In this document: piece by piece, positions 38,201 to 49,408 of the stretch | Numbering within the stretch: the stretch's first letter is position 1 | Layout of the letters: each line of letters begins with the position of its first letter | NCBI GenBank assembly: GCA_013397075.1 | Contig: VWZS01001907.1 | Span: forward strand, 777,947-841,946 | Source: Rhabdornis inornatus | Lineage: Eukaryota; Chordata; Aves; Passeriformes; Rhabdornithidae | Reading direction: 5' to 3' | DNA length: 64,000 nucleotides | Made by a program: the position numbers and the translations under genes | The notes under the pieces: generated by a model | The model's input: the letters and a program-made list of their open reading frames with translations, nothing else | Told to the model about the DNA's origin: nothing | The model's database searches: none

Positions 38201-41200
38201 TTGAGGGATGGAGACCTTATTCCTCTCCTTCTGCTTCTATTGCCCTATTAAAATGCTATAGACCTGATGCAAAAAGAAACTGTAGCCCAGTCTGGGCTGC
38301 AGGCCCAGATCTGAGAGAGAGCACAGTGTACTTTCATCAGTTTAATTACTTGAGGTGCAGGAGGCTCTTCCACATTAACTAGTCCCCTGCTGAACTGATT
38401 GCTATTATGCTGCCTCAGTGTTACACAGTCCTTTGAGAAAAAGATGTGGGGGTCTGTTCTAGTAAAGGGAGGAGGAACTACCCAGAATCATTAGTCTGTG
38501 CTGTCAACATGGCACTTAATCTGTCTCCTCAAAAGCATGAAAGTCTCCATGCTGAAGAAATGAAACAAAGTTAAATAGTCAGCCTGCCCTGATTGTTACC
38601 TCTTTCCTTGTTTCTGCCTGGAAATTATTTCCTGTGAGTCAGTGTGTCACCTCACAGTGTCCAAACTGACTCTGCTCGTGCATTTCCAGAGATGGTTCCA
38701 TTCCTGTATCACTCTCTGGAGCCTTCCCTGCTCCTGCTGCAGCTGAATAAACCCAGTTTCACATCTGCTCCCACCGTGCTTGTGCTGCCCCCTGCGAATG
38801 AGGCAGCCAGTGCCTCTGCTGGATGGGGGAGGCAGCATCAGCCCATCTCAAGGTTAAGCGGTCTCTGGCCCTTGTTACCATGGGGGAGCACAAGCAGAGT
38901 GCAACCGTGTGGCAAGCCAGGACAGGGAACTGATCTGGCTGAAAACTACTTGTGCTTGCTGGCCCAGCTTCCAGCTGCTCCAGGTGCCTGATCTGGTTCA
39001 CCAGTCACTTTTACCAACACAGGACAGAAGAAGGAGGTATATGGAAAAGAGTGGCCACAGGAAATATATGTGAAGGGTGCACTAAGAAGTACTACTGACT
39101 ACTAAACCATGTCCAGCAGAGGCAGCTGTCCACAGCAGAGTGGAAGGCTCAAAGGAAGAACTGGCTCTGACTCATTCTTTCATAGCTGTGGATAGGCCAG
39201 CTCTGGGGGAAGTCTGAGGAGGAACTGAAATGTTAAAAGCCTAACAGCTGAGAAAAGATGCAGTCTGATATTAGCAAGGTGCATGCAAGGCATGAGCTAT
39301 CCTTCAGAGAAAATACTGGGCTGTTTCTCCAAGCCTGTCAGTCACCCCAAACTTGTGTCTTCTTTTTATTTGTCCTGTGGACAGGTCCCTTCTCTTTACT
39401 TAGACACATTTTCTCACCTGCTGACAACACTACAAGTTATCCCCTGCGGAGCAAATGGTGAAAATGGTGAGGAAAATCTGACTGGACCCATAAGGCTGAG
39501 ACCTTAGAATGGGACAGCAGTCTGAAAGGTGAACTTCCAGAATTCATTCTCTGACCATGTAATTCAAAACACCAGACACTACAGGGCAGGGAGTCATGCT
39601 GTCAAGCCTGTGTCCTAGTCAGTGCTAGCTCATCTGAAATGCCAGGAAGCAGTAAAGGACCTTTGTACCCTTGCTTGCAGGAGTATTCCACCCTCTGGTG
39701 ATATTGGAAAACTCATTGTCCATTTTTGCCTCTTTTATTTTTGTTTTGTGCCTTTCAGTTTCAATACTTAAATGAGGCCATACTCCCTCAGATTATAGCT
39801 TTCCTGTCCTGTATCTTGCCTCATCAGTTAATTCTATCTATTTTGTCCAATGTAACATTGCATAAAGGCAGGACCTTTTCACGTAGTTTCTCTTGCAGCT
39901 CTGTGGTGATGCCTCATTCTGAATCCCTTCCCAATTTCCATTGTGGACAGAGAGGAATGTTTCTGATGTGGTCACTTTTTGGGCAAAAAGGGTCTGGTTT
40001 CAGAGGAACATGCTCCCTATAGCTATGTGCCACTGAGTTCAGCGAGAAGCTGGAGTGGTTTGGAAGTAGTGATTTATGTTCTGCTCATCATTTCAGATTC
40101 CCATACCAAGTGTGCCTGTGTTCCAGCCATCCACCCCCATCCCTGAGCGTCTGGAAGCTGTACAGCGCTACATCAGGGAGCTTCAGTATCCTTTGCTGTT
40201 ACTTTACTCACTGGTGTGATAACCCAGGAAGAAAGAGCAAAAGGACTTTCTTTTCCTGTGACAAACAGAAAAGCTCCTTCTGTTGTAGCTGGAGGAGAAC
40301 TGACACTTGTTCCCTGAAAACAGGAAGCTGGACTTCGGATAATGTTTTGTTTTGCTGCTCCGTTTCTTTTCCCTTTTTGCCCAAGTTACCTTCTGGTTCT
40401 GTTCACTGCATGTAACAAATGGGCATGTTGTCAAAGGCCTTTCCCCACTACCTACTCTTCTAAGTTAGTGGCTTTACAGTGGTATTTAATTAAAAACAAC
40501 ACATATCTGAGATCCTGACAGCCAGGTGTCAGATGTAGTACAAACTGCATCACCTCATTGTTAAGGTGTGTGTGAGTTGTGAGTGATGGGCAAACCTTCT
40601 CAGCTCATCCTACTCAATCACTCTTCTCTATTTAAACAACACTCAGCCACCCTGCTTTTGTGCATCTGTGGTATGCTGTCCCTTTATATGCAGAGCTGCC
40701 TGTGTGGTTGTGTTCTGGGAAAGAGATTTCTCCATTCCTGTTGTGCTGGAGAGCAATATGCCATGCAAACACAGTCTAATCTCACCGATGAGATACAGAT
40801 CTAGCTCTGGATCAGCCCTAATTTAAGGTAAGAAGGCCAACCTTTTGGCATCATTCACCCATCCAGGGTGGTTGTGCTCTGGATTGGATCCCAGTCACTC
40901 TTAGAATAAGGTACCATTAATGTTTCATTGCTCCATGTATTATGTGCAGATTGGAGCAGGAAGAGATTTATCAAAATATTCTGCCCTGATAACTGGAAAG
41001 CTGAGCAGAGCATGTGCTGTCAGCATGAATCTTTGGGAATTGGAGTGGAAACCTGTGTATGGGTATGAGAAAGAGAAGAATTGACAAGGAAATACAGTGG
41101 AAGTAAGGAGGAATTATAAATGGGAGAAAAGCAGGAAAGGGAGGTAGGGATTTTCTTGTGTTGCTGCTACATTTGTGGAATAATGACTTTGCTGTGAGAA

Positions 41201-44200
41201 TAGTAAATAACATGAAAGTCCTTCACACAAGTTTTCTTCAAACTCTACTTTCCAAGCTACCAAGCCCTTAACTTCTTGCTTCCAGGTACAATCACACTGG
41301 GACACAATTCTTTGAGATTAAGAAGAGCAGACCTCTGACTGGGTAAGTGCTGGCAGCCTCTACAGCATTTAATCCTTTCTTTGTTGTTGGAGTCCTGCTA
41401 TATACACTGCTTTTTCTCCATCCCCTGCTCAAGGTCTAGTGGCACTCAGGGCTTTCAGTACTGCAGCTGCATCCTGCTTTGGGTAACTTCATTGTCTGTT
41501 GCCTGGGGCATAGCTGGGCAGAGCTGTGTCTGGTCTTTCTCAAGAAAGAGAGTAGGGGTTTTTTTTGTCATTAATCAGTAAATCCAGTAAACCAAAGATA
41601 ATGTATTGCAAAAATGTGCATATTCTGCCTGCTTCTAATTGGAATGTAACTATATGAACTTCTGAGGGATTCTGAAATTAGGTCCCGATTTACAAAAGCT
41701 TTGTGAAAGCAGAGTATCTTTACAGGTCTGACTTCATAGCTCCTGTGAGTGCCTCTGGAGAATCTAGGCTCATTAAGCTTTCGGTGACTCACACTTTGAA
41801 TGAGAAAGGGTATTCTCCTCACTGCAGGTTTTGGGAACTGCTGTGCCCCAGAAGTTCCTGGCAATAAGCACCTTATGTTCATTGACTCTCTTGAAGAGCA
41901 TATGGAGAATCTCCCTAGACTGGCTTCTTACTATTAGTCTAGTCCATAGGTTTATGTGAGTCTAAATGCCTTGTTTTGTTATCGGTCCAATGTCTCCTCC
42001 ATGGTACTCACTGAACAGAGACTAGGGTTAATGCCAGAGAAGAAAGCTTTATTGTCTTGAGCTTTGTGTGACAAACACTGCCGGCTCTTGGTCCTTTGAG
42101 GGTTTTACTTGTGGACACATTGGTGCTGTGGCCTCCCTGAGAACCCAGGTTGGCTAGTAAGCAGTTTTGCGGCAACCCACTGAAGTAAATTCCTCGGAAG
42201 CAGCAACAGCATGTGGCAGAGACCTGGTTTGGATTTAATATCTTCTTAAAGAAGATACTTTGTTCTGTTCCCTATCCTCTGTGGGCCACCCTGTCACCTG
42301 GAAAATTACCTCACAAATACAGTGCAAAAGGGCTGAACTGGCCACATTGCACAGCAAAAGCCCTCTAACTGTCCTCATCTTTCCCTTGTCCCACTCTGCA
42401 GGCTGATGGACCTGGCCAAAGAAATGACCAAAGAGGCCCTGCCAATAAAATGCCTGGAAGCTGTGATCCTGGGAATGTATCCTTTCCTTTTGGAGTTGTG
42501 CATGTCTGCCCATCCTTGTGTTTTTGCTCTGCTGTCTTGCTTGTGATGCTTTGAGGGTGGTGATAATATTGGCAACAAGCCCCTCACTCCTCTTTTTTTC
42601 CTCCCCAGTTCTCCCACAAAACCCCACCAATGAAATCCAAATCCAAGCAATTCTCTAAAATATCAGAACTAGTCCTTTGGAGTTGCTTCTCCTTCACCAA
42701 GAAGAGTGGTCAGCTGTATAAAAGATAAAAGAACATCTAAAGAGGAGCAAAAACACTAGAGTTAGGTCAGGAAATCCTTTGTGGATAGCATTGTTCCCTT
42801 ACTGCCTGCATGTGTTCTGCATTAAAATAACTTACAGATCCTCTCCAACTTCTAATTACAGTGTATGTCATTTACTAGTTTAGGCAATACCTTTATTAGT
42901 TCTAGATGTGTGTTATCTTTAAGTACACATCTTTCCTAGCTATCTTCCAGGTTTAGTTTGTAGTACTTGGGCTATAAGTTCTTCATGCACCTAGAGGGGC
43001 AGAGATGGTGAATGAATGGTTCAAAAGTGGAGGTTGGTGAGTTTTTATCCTGAAGGTGTATGAAACAGTAGCTAGTGAAACAGATTAAAACAAACCAAGG
43101 AATAATGCTGCAGTGTTAACAACTTGAGAGCTATGGAATACAGTACACTTAAGGTACTAGCATTGCAACTTCTGCATCACAGAACTGCATCAAAATTATC
43201 TTCTCTTTATTGACTGTCTCCTTGAAGAGGCCAAGTCTGTTTTACCCATAACCCTGATGAAAGTAGGGCACCCTGCAACAAACTGGTCTCTTGACCTGGA
43301 GAATAAATCCTGTCTATGTGATGCCTGAATCAAGGGGGAGTCTGCTGAGCAGGCTGGGAGGGTCTGGAGCAGGTAGGACGTATCTTGTCAGGAAACTGTT
43401 ATCACTGGTTATTTCCTGAATGGTGGCTGCTGTCAGTTACCTCACCAACAACATGACCACACTGGACCGTTTTCCCATCAGCTTCAAAACCCACTTCTCA
43501 GGGAACTACTTCCGACACATCGTGCTGGGGGTGAACTTTGGCGGCCGCTATGGGGCACTGGGCATCAGCCGACGTGAGGAACTTATGTACAAAGCACCTG
43601 TCTTCCGCACACTGAGCGAACTCATCTTTGACTTTGAGGAGGCATATCGCCGCTGCTGGCACACTCTGAAAAAGGTGAAGCTGGGCCACTGTGTGTCCCA
43701 TGACCCACACAGTGTGGAGCAGATTGAGTGGAAGCGCTCCATCCTGGATCTAGACAAGCTAACCCGCGAAGACTTTCGCAAAGAGCTTGAGAGACATGCC
43801 CGTGACATGAGGCTGAAGGTAAGCAGCAAGGATGGAGTAACTCACTTCCACACCCACTGTCTTGCCTGGCTGGTGTACTGAGGGAATGAAGCGACAGAAA
43901 ACTCTCCTAGATGTGTGGAGTAGAAAGTGAATTGGAGGCTGGGGCCTCTTTCTACTGAGTATCACCCCACTGTATACAGGCTGGTCCCCTAATGGATGTT
44001 CATGCAGTGCTGCAGTTGTGATTAGGTTGGACTGAATACAGTCCTTGGAGCCATAGCTGTCACTGTAACTTGTTTTTTTCTGGCTTTTGCATTTTTGATG
44101 CACTTGCCTTGACTTTTGTCTTTTTTTCCCATGTAGTAAATCATTGTTAGTTTTTGTGGGTTTTGCTATTACTCATATTGGTTTTCTGCTCTTGTAGCTC

Positions 44201-44999
44201 TTAATTTTATTTTTCTGGCAGATTGGGAAAGGAACTGGACCACCATCTCCCACCAAGGACAGAAAGAAAGATGTCTCCTCCCCACAAAGAGGTCAGGCCA
44301 GCCCCCATCGGCGAAACAGCCGTGGGGACCGACGGTGAGTGGGGCTGCTGGGCAGGAGACCTATCTAGAACATCTGTTTTACTCAGACTCCACCTTGCTG
44401 TTTGGTTTTGGATTCTTCTGATGTCCTACTGGGTTTCTTTAGAACAGTGGATATTTCTCTGACCTGCAGTAGCATTCTTCCCTAGTCAGTACCATTGTGA
44501 GTTTATCATTTCTTAGGGAGTTGAGGGGACAGCTGGGTTTTTTTGCTTGCTTGTTTTGGCAGGGAGGAGGAAGGCAGCTCAGACAAGATACTGTTGGTAG
44601 CAGACTTTTAATCTCATGCATGGGTCTGAGCTCTGGTGTCTGACAGACCTGTGCCTCAAAGAGATTCCAAAAATTATTCTGCTGTCAGCAAGATTGTTTT
44701 CCTGATAATAACCTGGGGTTCCAGAGTGGACCTCCTACTTCCTAACTTGCATTCTGTTCTGTTGAGATCATTGGAAGAATTACTGGAGGCTGCAGAATAG
44801 TCCTGTCCTAAGTAGTGCAGGATCAGTCTGAAGCTCTGTGTACCTTTTCCTGTGCTGCCATCTCTCTGTGCAGCATCACCTGACTGAAAACAGTTTCTGA
44901 AGAGTTGTTACCCTCTTTGCTCACAGGCCATCCGGTGAGAAGAAGCCTGCCGATTCCAAAGCCATGCCAGACCTCAATGGGTACCAGATCCGGGTGTGA
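35036..44999 (+). CDS. VASH1: Vasohibin-1, tubulin tyrosine carboxypeptidase (5' end in gap)
   Basis: Exons 35036-35278, 40097-40185, 41286-41342, 42402-42476, 43437-43818, 44222-44334 and 44927-44999 join in frame with GT-AG introns. They give 343 residues plus TGA, against 365 in human. VASH1 with its chaperone SVBP removes the C-terminal tyrosine of alpha-tubulin and is a secreted or cytosolic inhibitor of angiogenesis. Visible landmarks are an acidic Glu-rich N-terminal part, GGVPFFVNRGGLPVDEPTWE in exon 1, the catalytic Cys in LPIKCLEAV (visible residue 147, human C169), His in YFRHIVLGVNF (182, human H204), and Ser199 and Leu204 matching human S221 and L226. The tail is basic and Ser/Pro-rich and ends NGYQIRV. 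VASH2 is excluded: exon 1 and the C-terminal half follow VASH1. No break is seen. About 22 N-terminal residues and the start codon are missing in the N gap. Confidence 0.97.
35279..40096 (+). other. VASH1 intron 1
   Basis: A 4.8-kb phase-0 intron. Its first 300 bases belong to the CpG island; the rest is ordinary sequence with no repeat family or second gene recognised. Confidence 0.85.
40097..40185 (+). CDS. VASH1: VASH1 coding exon 2
   Basis: Acceptor 'catttcag', donor 'gtatcc'. It encodes IPIPSVPVFQPSTPIPERLE, then AVQRYIREL and a split Gln codon (CA|G) completed by exon 3. Confidence 0.95.
40186..41285 (+). other. VASH1 intron 2
   Basis: A 1.1-kb intron with no recognisable internal feature. 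Confidence 0.85.
41286..41342 (+). CDS. VASH1: VASH1 coding exon 3
   Basis: A 57-base exon between 'ttgcttccag' and 'gtaagt'. It encodes YNHTGTQFFEIKKSRPLT, a block nearly invariant between VASH1 and VASH2, and ends in a split Gly codon (GG|G). Confidence 0.96.
41343..42401 (+). other. VASH1 intron 3
   Basis: A 1.06-kb intron with nothing recognised inside. Confidence 0.85.
42402..42476 (+). CDS. VASH1: VASH1 coding exon 4 (catalytic cysteine)
   Basis: A 75-base exon with acceptor 'actctgcag' and donor 'gtatcc'. It encodes LMDLAKEMTKEALPIKCLEA and VILG. The TGC at 42,451-42,453 is the catalytic Cys169 codon. It ends in a split Ile codon (AT|T). Confidence 0.96.
42477..43436 (+). other. VASH1 intron 4
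   Basis: A 960-base intron with nothing recognised inside. Confidence 0.85.
43437..43818 (+). CDS. VASH1: VASH1 coding exon 5 (catalytic histidine)
   Basis: At 382 bases this is the largest VASH1 exon seen. It encodes YLTNNMTTLDRFPISFKTHF onward through the catalytic His204 codon (43,516-43,518, in FRHIVLG), GRYGALGISRREEL, CVSHDPHSVEQIEW and ERHARDMRLK. The donor is 'aag|gtaagc'. An ATG at 43,420 is intronic and is not a start. Confidence 0.97.
43819..44221 (+). other. VASH1 intron 5
   Basis: A 403-base phase-0 intron with a T-rich 3' half leading to acceptor 'tttctggcag'. The exon/intron junction here is where shorter VASH1 isoforms could read through, but no such transcript is shown by the sequence. 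Confidence 0.8.
44222..44334 (+). CDS. VASH1: VASH1 coding exon 6
   Basis: It encodes IGKGTGPPSPTKDRKKDVSS, then PQRGQASPHRRNSRGDR: the basic, Ser/Pro-rich disordered tail. Donor is 'cg|gtgagt' with a split Arg codon. Confidence 0.95.
44335..44926 (+). other. VASH1 intron 6
   Basis: A 592-base intron with nothing recognised inside. Confidence 0.8.
44927..44999 (+). CDS. VASH1: VASH1 last coding exon
   Basis: Acceptor 'tgctcacag'. It encodes PSGEKKPADSKAMPDLNGYQ followed by IRV and TGA (44,997-44,999), matching the human C-terminus almost exactly. Confidence 0.97.
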
Positions 45000-45233
45000 A
45001 GAGAGCTGTGCCTTGTGTGCCTGGCTCCACGGACTTTTTGCTGGCCACAGTTGGGACCTGGATCCACCTGCAGTGATTCTGACAAATGGGACAGGGGAGT
45101 GGGAGCAAAAGAATGCTGATTTTCCCAGGTACTTACTAGTGGGCCAGTCCCAGTGCTGGATCCCATGGGTCCCAGAGGATTCGCCTGCCTGTTTCTGGGA
45201 GAGGTGACCATCCTAATTCACTTAAGTATTTTT

Positions 45234-45262
45234 AAAAAAAGAAAAAAAAGGAAAAAAAAAAA
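45234..45262 (+). repeat. A-rich tract in VASH1 3' UTR
   Basis: Twenty-nine bases, all A except a few G, lie 235 bases after the stop codon. It is a likely internal priming site for oligo-dT cDNA and can mimic a transcript end. Confidence 0.85.
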
Positions 45263-47108
45263 TCTGTACATTAATGGGGTTTGCTTCAGGAAGAATACTA
45301 AGTGAGTGGGGTCAGTGGACTTGCTATCTTTGCCTTGACAGCAAGTAGATGAAGCATTCTTGTCAACAGTACTTCTTCCCTATCTGCACAGAAGTCTTCA
45401 ACCCCTGCAAGGCCTGCAGGGCTGCTGGAGAAGTGATGTTGGAATGGGATGGCCCCTAAATCTTGTACAAAAACTCCTGGTTTTGTCATTATGAACACTT
45501 TGTTTATCATCATCTCCCTTGTGAGAGATAGGTCTCAATTTGCTCAGCCTGATTTACTGACCATACAAAGTCTTCTCATCCAGAAAAAACACATCTTGTA
45601 TGTTTAGTACTGCCTATTTCAAAGCATTTCATTGTCTCTGAGGGGGCAGACAGTGGAGTGCTGGTGACCTGTTGCTGTAGGTCCTTTGGTGGTTGAGTGG
45701 ATCAGGATATGCCTATACCACTGCTACTTGAAAATAGGCACAGAGACCTCAATTGTTCCAGCAGTGGAGATGGGGCAGGTGGGGGCTGGTGGGAAACCTG
45801 AACTTCACATCGTCTCTTCATCAGCCTTCTATTAACTTCTAGGGGCTGCTACTCAGAAAGCTTGTGGCAGGCACTTCAGTCACTGAAGTACAAGTTTTAA
45901 GAGTAAATAGTTAAAGAAGGATGTAATAATGTGAACAGGTTTTACAAGCATTTTTCCCTTTCCACAAAGCTCTTGTTCCTTCCTCCCTATAGTGTTAGTG
46001 CCAGAGTTACATACACCTGTTTGTGAGAAGCTCTGCTGGAGGAAATTGTGGCTGCTTTCCTGACAGCTCACCCTGGAGCCTCCTGAAAGCAGTTCCCCAC
46101 CCCGGTGCCAGAGCTGTGCTTGTGTTCTGGCAGTTTGGATAGCTGCAGTATGTAACAGCTTCGCTTACAATAACCTTCCCCAAAGGGCTGGCCTGGGCCT
46201 TTCTGCCACTTGTGGCCTTGACTTCCTATGCTTCTTTTGGGGGAGTGTTGTACTGCTGATTAAGCAGTGTAATGCTTGTCAGAAATTGGGAGTGTTGTCA
46301 GACCTCTCTGTTTGAGGCCTGGGGCATGAGAACAGTGGGATTTCCAGAAGTCAGAACAGCATGGTCTTAAAGTGCTTTGGATGCATGGATCTATGGGATG
46401 CAAAAACTGAGACTGAAAGTGGGAGTATCATGGAGAGAAGTCTTGTTTTATCACAGCACTGACAAGGAGCTAAACTTTCTGAAATACCACATATTTAATT
46501 TTGTTAGAACCAGGCTTATTCTTTCCTTTCTTTGTTAGAAACTTGATGGAGCTTAGCTCTACTAGTTTTTTTGTTGTAGTATTCCCGTGCCACATCCTTA
46601 TAATAAGCAGAGCTATTTTGGTGGCAGAGAATGGGTTCTTAACCCCAAACAAATCAGCTCTTCTGCCTAGTTAAAGCAGTTAATCCTCAAAGCACCACCC
46701 ACAAGCTATTTAACTCACGCCTTACAGGTTCCTAATTGTACATCCTTAACTGTGATGTAACTTGCAAGGTATATCCATACCACTGCAGTCGGTCCTTCCA
46801 ATCTCCCTTTGTAGTCTGTTTTCTGCTGTGCTGTACAGCCAGGAGGAAAATCTGTAAGAAGGTGTCAGAACTTACTGCTGAGCCAAAAGAAGGTTAATCC
46901 AGAAGAGGATGCCAGTTTCCACAGTGCAGTGCAACACCTGTCCACTCCCTTATATTCCAGCTACACGCAACAACTGAAGTTTGTGAGCAGCAGTGAGCCA
47001 AGCACCCATTTGAATGTGTCCTCTGGTAATTTTTGTGTGGCTATAAATTAACATATTTAGTGTCTGGTTGCTAACAATGATGTTAGCTGTAAAGGCACTA
47101 CAGTTACC

Positions 47109-47116
47109 TGTAAATA
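47109..47116 (+). promoter_or_regulatory. Pumilio response element (TGTAAATA)
   Basis: A perfect UGUANAUA match in sense orientation in the putative VASH1 3' UTR. PUM1/2 proteins bind this core and generally reduce mRNA stability or translation. Binding here is inferred. Confidence 0.45.
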
Positions 47117-47883
47117 ATATGGGCCACTTGGAGCCACAAACTGCCTTTGCATAATGTTTGCTATGCAGCAGACTGAAAGTTCAGATGCCACTGTGAATCA
47201 TATGATAAATACAAGCAGCAGTCAGCAAGGGAGAACTGACTGTCAGGTTTTATTAAAGTGGATGAAATCCAGAATTTTTAAAAAATTATAAAAGATGCCT
47301 AGAATGTATCTTCACCATGACTTTGTTTAGTCAATTGGTTAGTTATTTCAGAGTAACTGGAGAGCTTTTGAGAATAATTAGTAGTTTAATACAGAGAACA
47401 TTGAATAACTGGACAGACTTGAGCTTTTTTAGATGGAAAGGGGAAATGTGGGAGTGGGAGGAAGACTTTACAACAGATGAGACAAATAAGGGGTCAGCTG
47501 CAAGTTAACGATGCTTTCTTGAGAGCAGAGCAACAGGGGTGTTCAGCAGTGTTAGATCACCAAGGCAGAATGGATTAAAACAAAATGCTTTGTTTGAATT
47601 TGTAATTAAGTGCTTTCCTGCAGGATGTAACTGAGGCCAGTAGCTTAGAAAACCAAAGGAAATGGGTGTTTAAGATATGAATGACAGGTAGAGTTCAAGG
47701 TCTCTTAATCCTCAGCTGCAGCTAGACAAGAACATCCTCTTTCAAGATTTAGTTGCACAATTATGTATGTTAGGAAGTATTTAATTCTTTGCTTTTATCT
47801 AACGTTGATTAACTTCTCAAGGTGGACACAGGAGGAGACAAATGCACTCTGCTAGGGTTACTATTTCAAGCCTTCTACTGTGT

Positions 47884-47911
47884 TGTAGAATTCCTGCTGT
47901 AGAATTCCTGC
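47884..47911. repeat. 14-bp perfect tandem duplication
   Basis: 'tgtagaattcctgc' occurs twice in direct succession (47,884-47,897 and 47,898-47,911), within the putative 3' UTR. Confidence 0.9.
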
Positions 47912-48511
47912 TCCTTACTGTTTCTGTATCTTCAGTTTAGCAGGTGGTACAAGAAACTGGAAAAGGACCATAGAGTTCTCCCCTTCTTGCTCATGCTCCC
48001 CCCATCTTGGTAACAGGATGAATCACTTCAATACAAAGCTTTGTTTCCTTCCTAACAAACAAGAGCACATTCTTCCATGACAGAGAGGATTAATGCAATC
48101 TAGCTTTATGCTGTAAGAAACCTGAGGGTACAGTGCAAGACAAACTTTAGCACTTCAGCTTCTTTCCTCCCCCATCTACTTGATCTGGTTTCTGTTCTGT
48201 CTGCCTTTAACCATAAGGAAAAAAGGCTGGTGATGAGAGTCTTTTTCACTTCTGCAGGCTTTAGAGCTACAGAGGAGGAACGACAATGTAACTCATACTC
48301 CTTTAGTGCCTGCAGAACAAGGAAGATGGATCTCAAGGAGTCCTATTAATTTTTTAATGTTAAATATTAATAGGGTCGCTCATGTAAGCTCTGTGATGTA
48401 CATTTCAGTGTTCAGTAGGTCTCACCTGATGTCTGTTCTGCAGTACAAGTCCTGTGAACTCTGGAAAGGAACCTTGTTCATACACTAGGAATGGATAGAC
48501 ACTGCCTGCAC

Positions 48512-48519
48512 TGTACATA
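48512..48519 (+). promoter_or_regulatory. Pumilio response element (TGTACATA)
   Basis: A second perfect UGUANAUA motif in sense orientation, about 900 bases before the probable poly(A) site. Near matches (TGTACATT at about 48,397 and TGTACATG at about 48,943) lie nearby. Confidence 0.45.
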
Positions 48520-49402
48520 AAGCTGAAGTGAGCTTTGAAAGACTTCAACAAATGCTGACCTATTACTGGTGAAACTATTCTAAATGTAATGCAAACCTTG
48601 AAATAAGAGCCCCTCTTTATACTCTTATGTAGACAAGTCCCTTGATACCTGGCCAACTGCAATTTTTTTAATGGGCAGATTCATTAGTGAGCAAAAGTTT
48701 GTGCTACAGCATCACTCTGATACAAACTTTGTATATTAAAGAGCAGGGTTGGCTGTCCATCAGTGTGACACATTAGCCGTTTTTTTTTGACTGGTAGAAG
48801 CTAAAGGAGTCATTAGGAACGTGAGGTGTGTTAGCAAGTGTTTTAGGTGGAAGTGGAGTGCTTTTTTTTCAGTTACTATTTTACCTGTGGGCCAGGGTAT
48901 GGGTCAGAACATAGTTTCTATCAGAATAAATTACTCCAGAACTGTACATGTGTTCACGTAGTAGCTATACTGCTGTTTTCAAATCTGCTTAACATGATGA
49001 ATTTTAAGTATTTCAGGTGAAAGCCTTAATCAGGTGCCTGCCCCCTAAGGTAGGCTCATGTGTGGTGTCGTATAGACTGGAACATGACTGTCCTTAAAAA
49101 TTCAGAGTTTAAGAAACCATAACGAACAGAAGCTTCTGTTTGCCAAAGGGCAAGAGTCTGGATTAGATTGGTTTGACCTTGCTTCAGTGGCTCTGGCTAA
49201 TCACTTTGGGTGGTTAGCTACCTGCTTCTTCTGAGTGAAGTATTTCAAGTGGTCCTGATGCTTGAACAATAAGAATAGGTAGAGGGTGTCCCAGGTGTAC
49301 TGTGTGTGCAAGTGTAGCTGAAACAACACCACACATTCCAGTGGCCTTGCACTGTTGTCCTGACAACATTTAGACCTGCATTATGGATTTATAATTTTAC
49401 TT

Positions 49403-49408
49403 AATAAA
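49403..49408 (+). terminator. VASH1: Probable VASH1 poly(A) signal
   Basis: Canonical AATAAA with 'tgatgtttg' about 20 bases downstream as a possible GU-rich element. A further AATAAA at 49,956 is an alternative. Confidence 0.5.

Noticed and set aside
43420..43436. ATG before VASH1 exon 5 as a possible internal start
   Set aside because: It lies in the intron upstream of the acceptor; homology begins exactly at 43,437.
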